64,000 nt of DNA from Trichaptum fuscoviolaceum (lineage: Eukaryota > Basidiomycota > Agaricomycetes > Hymenochaetales > Trichaptaceae): NCBI GenBank assembly GCA_910574455.1, contig CAJSYZ010000009.1:4605040-4669039 (forward strand), read 5' to 3'. The notes under the pieces were generated by a model. It was not told the DNA's origin. It saw only the letters and a list, made by a program, of their open reading frames with translations, and did not search any database. Shown here one piece after another: positions 49,671 to 61,213 of this stretch; within the stretch, counting starts at the first letter, position 1; each line of letters starts with the position of its first letter. Made by a program: the position numbers and the translations under genes.

Positions 49671-52125
49671 TCAACTAATCGTACCTGTCAACACGCCCAC
49701 GTACACTGCAGAGCCAACGCGCTCAAGAACGTCAACGTGCTCTCCAACAACTGTTTCGTAATCACGGCCTTGCGTAAGGAATACTTCTTCGTGATGCTCA
49801 CCGTGCTCCTCGGCACGGACATCAATACGCCAATGAGAGCGATGGGCTTGCTCGTTCACCCAACCCGGCTTGTCCGGCATGCAGAGCTCGCAGACGGCGC
49901 GCGCCCGTCCGATGGGGACTGGACCGCTTTATGGACGGGAGCGCGGCGTGCATTGTAGTGACCCAAGGCCTCAATCGCTGAGATTCCGAGAACCGTTGGG
50001 ATTGTGTACTGGCAGCCAGATAGGACGGGGCATGTTGTCATCTGCAGGTCAGATCAGAGTTTCTTTTTCGTGCTCCCTACGTCAGTGGAAAACTGACTTC
50101 GTCCGCCTTCATAGACAAACGGGGACCATCTTCTGCCAGTACCTCGACTTCCATAAGAACCACCGTGTATAAGACCTGCTTTGTGCTCTTGGTCAACACG
50201 GAGGCCTCGCACAGGCGGTTCTTGAACTGCAAAGACTTAGAATAGAGAAGGTGGAACTGACGAAGGTTGAGGCGATGAAGGCACCAGCTCGCCTAAACAG
50301 AACGAACGTCCAGAGGTCGAGGCTGGACCAAACGAAAGTGGACATCGGAGTCGATTGCATGAAGATCTCCGACGTTAAAACTGTACTATTTCCGGACTGG
50401 AGGCTCGATGATAATGGTAAGGAGCCATCGATCGCGATCACGCAGACCGTAAGATGGGAGACGCAACTCAAGACGGAGAGCGATGAGATGGTGTGAAAGC
50501 GAGAGTTTCAAGACGGGGATACTGGAGAAGAGCTTCCGGGCGAAGGGGATTTGAGAAGTAGAGGAGGGCTGGTACTATGGGCTTATCAGTATAGCATCTC
50601 GAAGTCGACGTGATGTCGATGGTGTCTGCGGCGATTTCGTTCTCCTCGGAAATGGCTGATTTGACTTCGAAGAGCGTATCGTCCCTAATCGACTCGGTGT
50701 CGTCGCGTTGGCGATCTCGTTTCGATATTGCTAGCCAAAGTTGTGGAGTTGTCAGAATGAAAAGCTCGGAAAACATCTGATCAGGTAAGAGAGATAGCCA
50801 TGCGTAAATCAGGATTTAAAAGATACTCACCAAAGTCCGACTATTCGCGTTTGTGTCTCTGGCAACGTCGGCATTATCTGGCGAATGTGGAGGCGACTCG
50901 TCTCCAAACGCCCTCGTCAGGGCGCCGAGGAGAAAGCTGCACTCCCTCAGGTGTGTGTTGCCCGTCTTGACGCCATTGAAGACCTACACATCGCATCTGC
51001 CAAAAACGGGAGGAACGGCTCCTTTCCCATAGCCTCCGCGACTGATACCCCTCAGATCCATCTCCTCCTTTTCTCTAGGCAGAATGTGGAAGCGCTTCAG
51101 TTTGTCCATTGATGGTGTTACGGGAGGAAGTTGTCTCGCGTCGCGTGCGCTTCAAACCCGATGGCGACAGTAGCGACCGCCTTGACCTTGATGTGCGCGG
51201 TATTGAACAGGCCCGAGAGGCGCTCAATGGGAAGCGCGAGCTCGGCAACGTCCTGCAAGAGCTCAAACAGCGTGTCAAGCGTCGTACATGCCAGGCGCTG
51301 CGTCGCGAGATCAGGAACGAGCACGATGGAGGCTAGGTTGAGCGCGGCGTACCAGTTGATACCATCCACTAGCAAGGGTAGCCGACTGCAGTAAACACGC
51401 CGGCATCGTGGTCTTAAAGTCAACGCTCAAAGAATGGGCAGACTTATACATGTCCGGCGTCATGTATCCCGAGGGCCTCTCGACGACAACACCGGGCACC
51501 ACCATCGCGCCATGACGCGCATCTGAATTTAGAATGCACTCGACAATCCGTACTTGATGAGGATGCTGAGCGCATGGAAGACGTGTGCCGGAAGGAGTGA
51601 ATGTGAGAGCGTGTCGATAATGCGCAGAGCTGAACGCGGGATGGCATTGCTGAACAGAGGTACCTCCTACATTCTTCGTCAGTACAAAACGCCTCATGAT
51701 GACCAGAGCGACGCACCAGATTCAGCGATGTCTCGATGACGTCGAAGACATGCCTTGCTCTCTGCTCACTGCCCGCAACCATGGACTGCTGCACAATACA
51801 CGACCGTCAATGCCTAGACATCTCGGATGTCATCCTTCTCCTCAAGTCGCTCTCAATGCACGTCACCGACGGAGGCGCAAAGCTCGCCGCTCTCTGGATC
51901 TTGCAGGAGACTCTCGAAGCTTTGATAGGGTTGTGATGTGCTCCTGGATTGCTTCAGCGGGGCTGTCGGGGCATAGCAGAACGGTCGAGAATGGTGATCG
52001 TGAACTCAAGAATGCGAATTGAAAGTCTGGACGGCGTTACTAAATTGTCACATCCGGAATCGTGACAGTGACTCCCCGGAGATCCGGGATCAACTGCCGG
52101 CCTGCACTCTTCCTCCGACGTTCAT
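49671..52125 (-). CDS. M-family gene, copy 4 (multi-exon, partly open)
   Basis: The upstream half matches the other M copies. An open exon at 50468-50776 contains DRQRDDTESIRDDTLFEVK and SEENEIAADTIDI; a hydrophobic exon near 51130-51420 contains LPLLVDGINWYAALNLASI and DLATQRLACTTLDTLFELL; introns with GTGAGT donors are kept (50837 downwards). The 3' half differs from copies 1-3 and matches copy 5: an exon MTTCPVLSGCQYTIPTVLG (about 49930-50041), then RAVCELCMPDKPGWV and a C-terminus RDYETVVGEHVDVLERVG, stop at 49671-49673. The CxxC pair in VCELCMPDK could bind metal. Function unknown. Exon joining is not fully resolved. Confidence 0.4.
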
Positions 52126-55100
52126 CAAAGATGAAATATGACTGACGCTCTTGGCTCTATCCCAATCTGTCTATAATATCTGGTGCTGGTGTATTTTGCT
52201 CGACTTCCACGATATCGGAGCTCTCGCACCGAAGATTCGGACCAGCGCTAGAACTGAACCTTCTATTACTGCTGTCATACCGCACGTGTTGCCCGCGTGC
52301 TCTATATTAGAGTCCATTCTCATCAGCGACGAAGACTGTCTTTCCTCCCTCTTCCACATCCTTCTGATCGTAGTTGACGCTATGTCTGGTTCGTCCGTTC
52401 TTACTACGAGCTATAGTTTCTGCTGACGAACTTTGACAGATCCGGAAATAGGTATGCGATGACCAGTCGCACACGTCATTGCGGTATTGACGGCGTCAAG
52501 GTGTCAATTCGTCAAATGAGATCTGAAAGAACTTCTCGTTGTCGCGAAGAACATTCAAGGCATTCTTAGCCAGAAGACTGATCAAGAAAGCAGTAGGTGA
52601 TAATATAAATCATCGTCGACTCATGTGTAAATGCGTCAACTCATTTCTGACGCAGGAGCAGCTCAGGAAATAAACGAAACGACGATTGAAAGCAAGGGTT
52701 CACCACAAGTAACAGTCACTGCTCAGGATCCTCCCAACGATGAGACGGCAATCGTTGAGGTCCACGATCACAGTAAGTAATGGTATATGGTATATGACGG
52801 CAACTGAAATGACTCAAATGCATGTACAGACAGTTGGCCAAGCATCGAGAAGATATCGGAATACAGAATCAGGTGTGCGAAGCACAAAAAAAGGTACTCA
52901 ACTCGATCTATCTCATCAAACGAGTCTAATTACATGAACTTCTATCCAAGCGAATGTGAGAAGATGCAAGTAGAGGTACGTGTGAAACTTTTATAGAACA
53001 AATATTCTGGAAGTGACATAGTATAGTTGGCATGTTTCATTGCGCACTTGGGCATTGTCGGGGGCGACGAAGAAGTGATTGAAAATGCAGAATCACTACG
53101 GAAAGGGTTGCTTAATCCCGTACAATCTCTAGAGAAGGCTTTCGATGCGACTCATACTGGTACGTGGTCCTAGTTTCCATGCGAAGGAGTGCCAAAGGTT
53201 TGTTAGGGAGACCGACTGCGATGAAGGAAGCTCGAGATGCCTTCGATACGCTTGATGACTTTGTTGGATATTTCGCTGACAGCCCGCACCAGGAAGATGT
53301 ACTTTATCCTGATAAAATCAATCAATGTAGTAATATGACTTTAGTGAGTTCAGAGTACCTCTGATATATGCGAAGTACTGATCCTTCCACGCAAAGGATG
53401 GATATTGCAAAATCCGCGGTAAAAATCAAAGGCTATCACCTCGAAGCTTGATCTCTAATGATGCATGGTACAGCCCTCGTCTATGACGGTAAATTTGGAG
53501 AATACTTAGAATTCATCCACGACGTCTTCTTCTCAGAGTTGGAAACGGCGATGAGCGGTGTCGTTGAAGCACTGACAGGATTCGAAGAGGACTGTAAGTT
53601 GTTTAGTGCTTGTGACGCTCTAGTATTGATACAAGTCACTAATGGTGAACATCTCGCGCGTTTTGCAGCTGGAAGTGAATGGCTATCGATGCAGAAGATA
53701 AAGAACTACGAAAGCTGGTGTGCGGAATACATAAAGACTGTCTTCCCATCCACAAATGGGATCGGAAAGCAATGTGCTTGGCCAGAGTCTCATGAGTACG
53801 AGCACTTTGGGAAACGGCTTGCACATCACAAAAGGTATGACCACCCGTATATATTTTTTCTCTATCCGATCTAACATGCTCCTATTTAGATTGTGTAAGG
53901 ACATGCGGGTTGAGGTAAGTAAGTAACGTATGCAACTCAGATGTTGCTTTGATTACATTTTAGCTGGACCACCTTGCCTCGCACTATATCATAATTGGAG
54001 GGGACAAGGAGGTCATCAAAGCGTCAAATATTCTCAAGGAGGAGCTACTCTCTCATGCTCAGTATCTTGAGGATGTTGTTCGTCATCGACCAGACGGTTT
54101 GTAACATACTGTGTGATAAGCGAGCAAGATCTTATCTAATGCCTTTTAAATAGGTTTCCAGACGAAAATGCGTGATGTGATCACAAAACTTCTTTTTGCT
54201 GTCATTCGCTTTCAAAGCAGTCTCTATCATCAAAAACACGCGTTTTACTTCCGAAAGGTCAAGCAATGGGTAACTTGTACATGGGTGAGTACCGCATTTG
54301 TGGTGGACATGTGACATTGACTCATCAAGGCAAAGATCGGAGCACACAGAATTTTGAGTATGCGATAAGTAGAAATTTGATGGTATCTGCATTTCTGACA
54401 TTATCGTGGGTTCAGGTTTATTGCAACGCGGTGAAGAGTTTCAATGCATGTCTTACGTGCACAACACTTTCCTTTCCGAATTTGATCGTGCGATGATCGG
54501 TATGACTCACGGAGAACTAGTAAGGTCGGAAGAGAAGTCCTTCAATGCAGTACCGGAAGAGCTGAAGACATTCGGAAAGGAGTGTAAGTAGCTTAGCATG
54601 CATCGTATTTATATTATCTCTAACTCCAAACTAGCTCTACCAAAATTCCTTGTCGACCAAATGGAGAGGGACACAACACGATATATCAATTTGACGACAA
54701 TTGCCACCTTCTTCTCCAGTGTGACAGCAACCACGCTGCAATTCACGTACGCGCCGACAGACTCGGAACCGTCCAACTCCTTGAGAGGTGTAGTCAACCT
54801 TTTTTGGTTCTTGTCGCTTGTCTTCAGCGTATCTTTGGGGGTGAGTAGCTTGCTGGGCCTGACGTGGAGGAAGTCTTCGATGTGCGCAACCTTTTTCATC
54901 TACAATTCAGGCTGAATTTATGAGCTTTAAAGATATGATTCTCGTGTTCCTCCGAACTTGATTCGCATGTGGTTCGACAAGGCGCCCATGTTGTTCCTGA
55001 TTATTGCGGCTATCGCGTTTGTTCTTGGATTGAACCTGTTCGCCTATCTGTCTCTCCAGGTCCGTCGTCATTCTTCTTGAGATCAGCACAAAGACTCATT

Positions 55101-55471
55101 AATGGCCAGCCTCGGTATGTTTCTTTGTCAACGACCATTCTCACCGGGATACATGGCCTGTGTCTATTGGTAGTTACATTGTGGTTCATATATCAGCTCA
55201 AACATGATTCCGTTTGGGCAATATGGATTAGGAAGGTTTATATGTGGATTGGGGGTCTCCGAGCTTGGAAGTGGATCAGGAAAGCGTGGAAGTGGATCAT
55301 GGATGTACTCATCTCAAGCTTGATATGGATTCGACACCCACGGCAGCAATACCGAGAAAAGAAGTTGCATCTGCATCGGAACGTCTTCTGGTATTTCCAC
55401 CTTTTGGAGTTAAATCCAAAGTTTGTGCTGACATCTCAAAATAGGGCATTCACGATTGACAACCATGTAGC

Positions 55472-56051
55472 TGTTACGACACAGAGTGGTTCTATGCGTT
55501 CTCAGGACCTCGGACAACGTAAATCGGACGATCAGCGGCTATGCGAAGCGGTTCCACACTCTGGGAAGCACTTGACAAGTCAATTAAGCTATTCTACACA
55601 TCAGAAGCACAAATATAACGTCACCTGGGAAGCACTTGACAAGAGGCCAAAAGTGGAGTGCTTCTCAGGCGGACGGGCGCTTTTGGCAAGCGCAGGAGGA
55701 ACTATACAGTTCCTCCAAGCCACCGTCCGTACGGACCCGTGGTCCGATCCGAATTTGAAATACAAATAGAAAGATGAATCAGCATCGCTGGCGCGCCGGG
55801 TTTGAACCCAAGCGCACCAAAAGGTGTCCATTAGTGAATAGAATGAAAAGAAACAATAATCCCGTGTGCAGACAGATGCAAAGGTGTACGCGCCGTACGG
55901 GCTTCGTACCGAGCGCGTACCGCTGACCGTACGAGACCGTACGAGTGTCTCGTACGATGTCAGGAATCGAAAGTAAATAAAAACATCAGTAAATCATAAG
56001 TAAACAGAAAATAAAAGAAAACCATAAGTAAATCCGTGGCGATTCCTGACA
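55472..56051 (-). repeat. 3' LTR of Ty3 element 3
   Basis: Left LTR in plus coordinates, downstream for the element. Has one extra G near 55667 and lacks one T near 55867 relative to the right LTR. Confidence 0.92.
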
Positions 56052-56063
56052 TTACCCCCCTCC
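56052..56063 (-). promoter_or_regulatory. Polypurine tract of element 3
   Basis: Reads GGAGGGGGGTAA on the minus strand, directly before the 3' LTR; the same tract as element 1. Confidence 0.85.
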
Positions 56064-56108
56064 AAGGACGCTGCTAAACAGCGTGCGTGTTCGTACCGAT
56101 CCGTACGG

Positions 56109-59100
56109 TCACCGTACCGCCAGTGGGTATTTGCGATGGAAAGCACGAATTCGAGCTTGTGCGTGTTCCATATTAGCCGCGTCGAGCCAGGTATCTTCGT
56201 CCGACTGGTAACCCTTCCATCGAACCAAATACTGAAGTTTTTGCGTACGGCCCGTACGACGCGAGTTCAGTATCTCCTGAACTTCGTACTCAATGTCCCC
56301 ATTGATTGGTACGGGCTCGGGAGGGGTCTGTACGCGTCCGGGGATCGTGTCCGACTGGTACTTGGTCAGGAGCGAGACATGGAAGACTGGGTGCACCTTC
56401 ATCGAAGCTGGAAGTTTCAGCTCATAGTTTAGCGGACTTAGCTTTCGTACGACCTCGTACGGACCGAGTCGACGATGATTGAGCTTCCTGGCACCTGGCA
56501 AGGCTATATTGCGAGCCTCGAGCCAGACACGATCACCTGGTTCGATGTCCGGTACGTCCGTACGGTGCTGGTCGTAGTAGCGCTTCATACGATCCGCAGC
56601 AACTTCCAACGCGGCCTGGGCATCGTCCTGAGCCTTCTTCAGCATGTCTAGACGGTCATCAGCTGCTGGTACGGTCGAAAGACCCGTACTCGGTACGATG
56701 GCGAACCCGGGCTCGTACCCGTACAACAGCGCGAACGGCGAGGTCCGAGTGGCTGAATGCGCACGAGTGTTGTGCGCAAACTCGGCCATAGGCAGCAGCC
56801 GAGCCCAGTTCTCCTGCCGAACATCTGTGAAGGCTCGAAGATACTGTTCGAGCTCCTGATTTACTCGTTCGGTCTGACCGTCAGTCTGAGGGTGGAAAGA
56901 AGTCGAAGTAGCACCTTTAATACCAAGACGCTTGAAGAACTCCTTCATGAAGCGTGATACAAACTGTGGCCCGCGGTCCGAGATGATTTTTCGAGGCGTA
57001 CCATGGTGTTTCCAAACCTCGGACACGAACAGTTCGGCCGTACGAGTCGAGTCGACGTCGGACGTCGTTGGTACGAAGTGCGCCTGCTTGGTGAGCCGGT
57101 CAACCACCACAAAGATCGCGTCGAAACCCTCAGATGGTGGCAGTTGCGTGATAAAGTCGCAGGAGATGGTCTGCCATGGTCCGGACGGTACCTCGTTCGG
57201 TTCGAGCGGTCCGACGGGTCTTTGGGGAATATTCTTGGTGCGCATACAGGTATCGCACCCGGACACGTACCGCTCGACAAAAGAAGACATCCCTGGCCAC
57301 CAATAGTTGCGACTCACCAGCTCGTACGTCTTCCACCGTCCGGGGTGCCCCACCGGCAGAGAATCATGATGTAATTTCACAATATCTCGCCGAATTTCCT
57401 CGTCCTTCGGTACATAGACCTTCCCTCGGTACAGCAGCAGTCCATCCTCCGTGTTCCAGTCCTCTAACTCCTTCTTCAAGGACACAGGGGCCTTCCCCTT
57501 CAGTGCCTCGATCGCCTCTACCAATTCCTCGTCCCAACTTTTCGAACTCCGGATCTTTCGCAACAATGCCGTGTCCCCCTCGAGCCGTACCATGCCTCGA
57601 CACATTGCATGCAAGCGAAACAAGTCTCTATCCAACAGAGTCCGGTTCGTGTTGTCCGGACCATTTGGTTCGAGGTCGGTACGACGTGACATCGCGTCTG
57701 GCTTGCCCCCAAGCCGGCCAGGGCGATGTCGGATTGTGAAGTCGAACCGACTGAGAAAAATACTCCAGCGAGCTTGTCTGCGAGTGAGATTGCGAGCTTC
57801 AGAGAAGTAGAGCAGGTTCTTGTGGTCCGAGACGACATCGATCTTGTGTGGAGACCCTTCGAGATAATGTCTCCACTCGTCGAGCGACCGTACGATAGCC
57901 AGTAGCTCCTTATCATAGATCTCATAGTTTCGCTCTGCATCATTTAGCGATTTCGAGTAGAAAGCCACCGGATGAATCGTACCGTCCGTACCGACCTGCG
58001 ACAGTACTGCGCCTGTCACAAAGTCAGAAGCGTCACACTCAAGAATAAATGGTTTCTCGAGGTCAGGCATGGCCAGTACCGGTGCTTGAGTGAACCGACG
58101 CTTCAACTCGTCGAACGAGGCTTGTTGTCTCGTACCCCACTCGAACCGGACGTCCTTTCGAAGCAGTTCGGTCATAGGCCGTACGATCCGGGAGTAATCC
58201 TCGATAAACCGGCGATAGAAGTTCGCAAAACCAAGGAAGGCTTGAATATCCTTGACCTTTGCAGGTGTAGGCCACTCCAGAACCGCACTGACCTTGGCCG
58301 GGTCCATCGAAACCGTACCGGCTCCGATAACCATGCCTAGGTATTCCACAGAAGACTGGTGGAACTTACACTTCTCCGGCTTGACAAACAGGTCGTGCTT
58401 CTCGAGCCGTTCGAGTACGGTACGAACGTGCTCAACATGATCTTCCTCATTCTCAGAGAAAATCAGCAAATCGTCTAAATAGATGATTACAATCACCCCA
58501 TTCAGATCTTTGAAGATGTCGTTCATCATGTGCTGGAACGTCGCCGGAGCATTGGTGAGTCCGAAGGTCATCACCGTCGGTTCGAAGTGGCCTTCCTGCG
58601 TACGAAAGGCCGCTTTCCACTCGTCTCCTTCCTTCATCCGTACGTTGTGGTACCCGGATCGAAGGTCTAAGGTCGTAAACACCTTCGCTTTCTTCAAGGC
58701 ATCGACTAGCTCAGTGGTGAGAGGCAGTGGATACCTGTTCTTCACAGTCATCGCATTGAGCTTGCGATAATCTACCACCATGCGCAGCGAACCGTCCTTC
58801 TTCTTGATAAAGAAGACCGGAGCCGCAGCCGGAGACTTGGAGGGTCGAATGTACCCCTTCCTCAAGTTCTCCTCGATGAATTCCTTCAGCGCCGTACGCT
58901 CGTTCGGCGCCATGGGATAGATCTTACTGTAAGAAGGTACCGCACCCGGTACGAGGTCGATCGCATGGTCGTACGGTTTACGGGTGGGGAGGCGTTCTGC
59001 CCGGTCCTTCGAGAAGACTTTGGCGAAATCGCGGTACTGCAGCGGTACGAGTTCTTCGAACGACTTCTCGCCTTCCTTCACTGCAGTCTTCTCAGCAATT

Positions 59101-59924
59101 GCCTGAGACCAGGTGTACGAAGCGGCGATCCGCTGTGCGAAATCCGGGTCATCCGTGACAAAGAATTCCTCAGAATCGTGATAAATATCCCAATACTTCT
59201 CAGAATACCGGAAGCCTGGCGGAACTTTGTCTCGTTCGCTGACGGGTTCGTCCGTACCACCCGAGTCGTACGGTTCGTCCTCGAGCTCAGCTACCGTCAC
59301 TCGAGTTCGAGGAGGTGGCCGAGGCTTTGCGCGGCGTGCGCGGTTCGAGGTCTCCGTACGAGCCGTGCGCACTGCGTCTGACTCCGGGGGACCTTCCATC
59401 CGAAACTCCGTACGGTCCGTACGAGGCTGACAGGCCTTCGCACAGCGCGTAAAAGTCATCTGGTCGTTCGCCCAGTCGATCTCTGGGTTGTGGAGTCGCA
59501 GCCAGTCGACCCCAATAATCAGGGGATAGTCCCCAATGTCCGCCACCACTGCAGTCACGTTCTCAGTGTGCGATCCAACCGTTAAACTAATCGGCACTTC
59601 ATCTGTGAGCCAGCCCACATTGTTCAAAGAGTTGTCTGCGTTGTACAACCGCGTACGAGGGACCAAAGGTCTCGTACGGAGCCCGAACCGTTCGACAACC
59701 GTACGGTTAATAAATATCGATGAGGCCCCACTGTCTAAGAAGGCTCTCATCCTTAAGATCTTTCTGCCATCGCTGACTCTCACAGGAAAACGAATGAACC
59801 GGCGCAACTTCTTGTCTATTGACTGTACACTAGTAGACATAGAAGGGACTGGGACATCATTTTCTAAACAAGAGAATCGGTTATGGGTCTCGAGCGGCGC
59901 GACGATGCGCTGAGACCCTAGTTG
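56109..59924 (-). CDS. pol: Pol polyprotein of Ty3 element 3
   Basis: Open for 1,271 residues from the frameshift point; the first in-frame ATG is at 59840. Order: aspartic protease (AFLDSGASS, about 36 residues after that ATG), reverse transcriptase (TTLDLRSGYHNVRM; YLDD at plus 58470-58481), RNase H (ECDASDF, NYEIYDKELLAI), integrase zinc finger (H-H-C-C from LHHDSLPVGHPGR to SGCDTC), DDE core (CDFITQLP, SDRGPQF, GQTERVNQE), and a C-terminal chromodomain (QYLVRWKGYQSDEDTW) near the end. Expressed as a Gag-Pol fusion by -1 frameshifting. No stop, frameshift or lost catalytic residue is seen. Confidence 0.93.
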   Translation of the reverse strand, partial: QLGSQRIVAPLETHNRFSCLENDVPVPSMSTSVQSIDKKLRRFIRFPVRVSDGRKILRMRAFLDSGASSIFINRTVVERFGLRTRPLVPRTRLYNADNSLNNVGWLTDEVPISLTVGSHTENVTAVVADIGDYPLIIGVDWLRLHNPEIDWANDQMTFTRCAKACQPRTDRTEFRMEGPPESDAVRTARTETSNRARRAKPRPPPRTRVTVAELEDEPYDSGGTDEPVSERDKVPPGFRYSEKYWDIYHDSEEFFVTDDPDFAQRIAASYTWSQAIAEKTAVKEGEKSFEELVPLQYRDFAKVFSKDRAERLPTRKPYDHAIDLVPGAVPSYSKIYPMAPNERTALKEFIEENLRKGYIRPSKSPAAAPVFFIKKKDGSLRMVVDYRKLNAMTVKNRYPLPLTTELVDALKKAKVFTTLDLRSGYHNVRMKEGDEWKAAFRTQEGHFEPTVMTFGLTNAPATFQHMMNDIFKDLNGVIVIIYLDDLLIFSENEEDHVEHVRTVLERLEKHDLFVKPEKCKFHQSSVEYLGMVIGAGTVSMDPAKVSAVLEWPTPAKVKDIQAFLGFANFYRRFIEDYSRIVRPMTELLRKDVRFEWGTRQQASFDELKRRFTQAPVLAMPDLEKPFILECDASDFVTGAVLSQVGTDGTIHPVAFYSKSLNDAERNYEIYDKELLAIVRSLDEWRHYLEGSPHKIDVVSDHKNLLYFSEARNLTRRQARWSIFLSRFDFTIRHRPGRLGGKPDAMSRRTDLEPNGPDNTNRTLLDRDLFRLHAMCRGMVRLEGDTALLRKIRSSKSWDEELVEAIEALKGKAPVSLKKELEDWNTEDGLLLYRGKVYVPKDEEIRRDIVKLHHDSLPVGHPGRWKTYELVSRNYWWPGMSSFVERYVSGCDTCMRTKNIPQRPVGPLEPNEVPSGPWQTISCDFITQLPPSEGFDAIFVVVDRLTKQAHFVPTTSDVDSTRTAELFVSEVWKHHGTPRKIISDRGPQFVSRFMKEFFKRLGIKGATSTSFHPQTDGQTERVNQELEQYLRAFTDVRQENWARLLPMAEFAHNTRAHSATRTSPFALLYGYEPGFAIVPSTGLSTVPAADDRLDMLKKAQDDAQAALEVAADRMKRYYDQHRTDVPDIEPGDRVWLEARNIALPGARKLNHRRLGPYEVVRKLSPLNYELKLPASMKVHPVFHVSLLTKYQSDTIPGRVQTPPEPVPINGDIEYEVQEILNSRRTGRTQKLQYLVRWKGYQSDEDTWLDAANMEHAQARIRAFHRKYPLAVR

Positions 59925-61117
59925 AAATCCGATTCCTTCGAGAGGTGCGCCATAAGGACTTTGGCAGCATCAGAAACAGAGATTGGGCGTTCGGTCGTAC
60001 CGTTTGGTACGAGGGGGGTCTCGTCCGAGACATCAGAGATCGAAGCAGTGGGAGCTGGGGCCGGTACCTGGGGTGTCGAGGCCGTACTGACGTTCGTACG
60101 GTTCGAGGTATTAGACGCGTGGCGCTTGGGGCACTTGGCGGACATATGACCTTTCTCGCCACAGTGGAAGCATAACCCCTTGCGCAGCGCCTCTTCCCTA
60201 CTGATCTGGTCCACCTCCATCGCGTTCGGGTCACGGTGGCTCGAGCCGGTATGAGGCTGGTTCGAGTTCGGCGTCTGACGCATCTGGAAAGCAGTTCCAG
60301 TGCGCTGAGGGATGGGGTTGGTACGAGTTGTGGCACGGATGGCTCGCAGCTCATCATCGTAGACACAGCAGGCCTTCACATACCCATCAAAGTCCTCAGG
60401 CATCTTCTTGAGCGTCAGGTCCGTACGAAAACGGTTCGAAAGTCCGTACCGGAACCAAGCAATCCATGGTTTATCGTCAGCAACCCACTTGGTCTTGACC
60501 TTGAGAGCCCTGTAGCGAGCAGCATACTCAGCCACAGTTCCAGTCTGCCTGAGAGCCATAATTTCGTTCTCAGCAGCAGCAACAGCATCAGCTTCACCAT
60601 ATCCAGCAGCCAGAGACTCCAAGAAAGTGTCCAACTTGTCGAAAATGGCGACCGGCTCGCCCTTGTGGATCGAGTCCATGTATGGACGCACCCACTCGTC
60701 TGCAGGGCCTCGAAGGTAAGTCGCAGCGAACTGGCACTTCGTACGCTCGTCCGGGAACTCGTGCGGGCGCATAGAGATGTAGTTCCGCACCTGCCCGGAC
60801 CAAGCTTCGTACGAAAGCTTGTCCTTGTCCGCGGCATCGCCCTTGGGGCCGTAAAACAAGCCTGGGGGTGGAATCTTCGGACCCTTCGTACCGCGCGGTT
60901 CGGCGACGCGCGTTTCGAGCGCTCCCTTCAAGTATGCATTCTGCTGAAGCAACTGGTCGATCTGCTCCCTCCAGGGGGCCATATACTGGTTCAGCATAGC
61001 CTGAGTCGCCTCATCCATAGTTGGGGGTTGTGGGGGTACGGGTGCCTGCACGGGTGCGACGGGGGGCGCTCCAGGAGGGCCTCCGGGCGCAGGAACAGGC
61101 GGTGTAGCGTTCTGCAT
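59918..61117 (-). CDS. gag: Gag of Ty3 element 3
   Basis: 399 residues starting MQNATPPVP at 61117. The N-terminus is proline-rich, then a gag core (PDERTKCQFAATYLRG, MALRQTGTVAEYAARYRALK), then a CCHC knuckle CFHCGEKGHMSAKC near residue 315. Ends SDFN and TAG at 59918-59920. Its last codons contain the GGATTTC heptamer. Very similar in layout and length to gag of element 1. Confidence 0.93.
   Translation of the reverse strand: MQNATPPVPAPGGPPGAPPVAPVQAPVPPQPPTMDEATQAMLNQYMAPWREQIDQLLQQNAYLKGALETRVAEPRGTKGPKIPPPGLFYGPKGDAADKDKLSYEAWSGQVRNYISMRPHEFPDERTKCQFAATYLRGPADEWVRPYMDSIHKGEPVAIFDKLDTFLESLAAGYGEADAVAAAENEIMALRQTGTVAEYAARYRALKVKTKWVADDKPWIAWFRYGLSNRFRTDLTLKKMPEDFDGYVKACCVYDDELRAIRATTRTNPIPQRTGTAFQMRQTPNSNQPHTGSSHRDPNAMEVDQISREEALRKGLCFHCGEKGHMSAKCPKRHASNTSNRTNVSTASTPQVPAPAPTASISDVSDETPLVPNGTTERPISVSDAAKVLMAHLSKESDFN
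59924..59930 (-). promoter_or_regulatory. Candidate -1 ribosomal frameshift site, element 3
   Basis: G GAT TTC in the gag frame, one codon before the TAG. The -1 frame reads CAA CTA GGG and is open into pol. Confidence 0.6.
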
Positions 61118-61200
61118 CGTACGGGCGTTCGAGCGAAGCGAGCGTCGGCAGAATGGTTCGAACGGTACGAGTTTTTTCGCGCGAGGTAGTGAGAAAAAAG

Positions 61201-61211
61201 ACTTTTGGCCT
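61201..61211 (-). promoter_or_regulatory. Primer-binding site for self-priming, element 3
   Basis: Minus strand AGGCCAAAAGT, two bases inside the 5' LTR end, complementary over 11 nt to ACTTTTGGCCT in the LTR (plus 61386-61396). Compared with element 1 both partners carry a matching change (GAC/GTC to GGC/GCC). Confidence 0.8.
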
Positions 61212-61213
61212 AA

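Noticed and set aside
60236..61189. 317-residue plus-strand frame
   Set aside because: Antisense to the gag of element 3, which has a zinc knuckle and gag features; no independent support.
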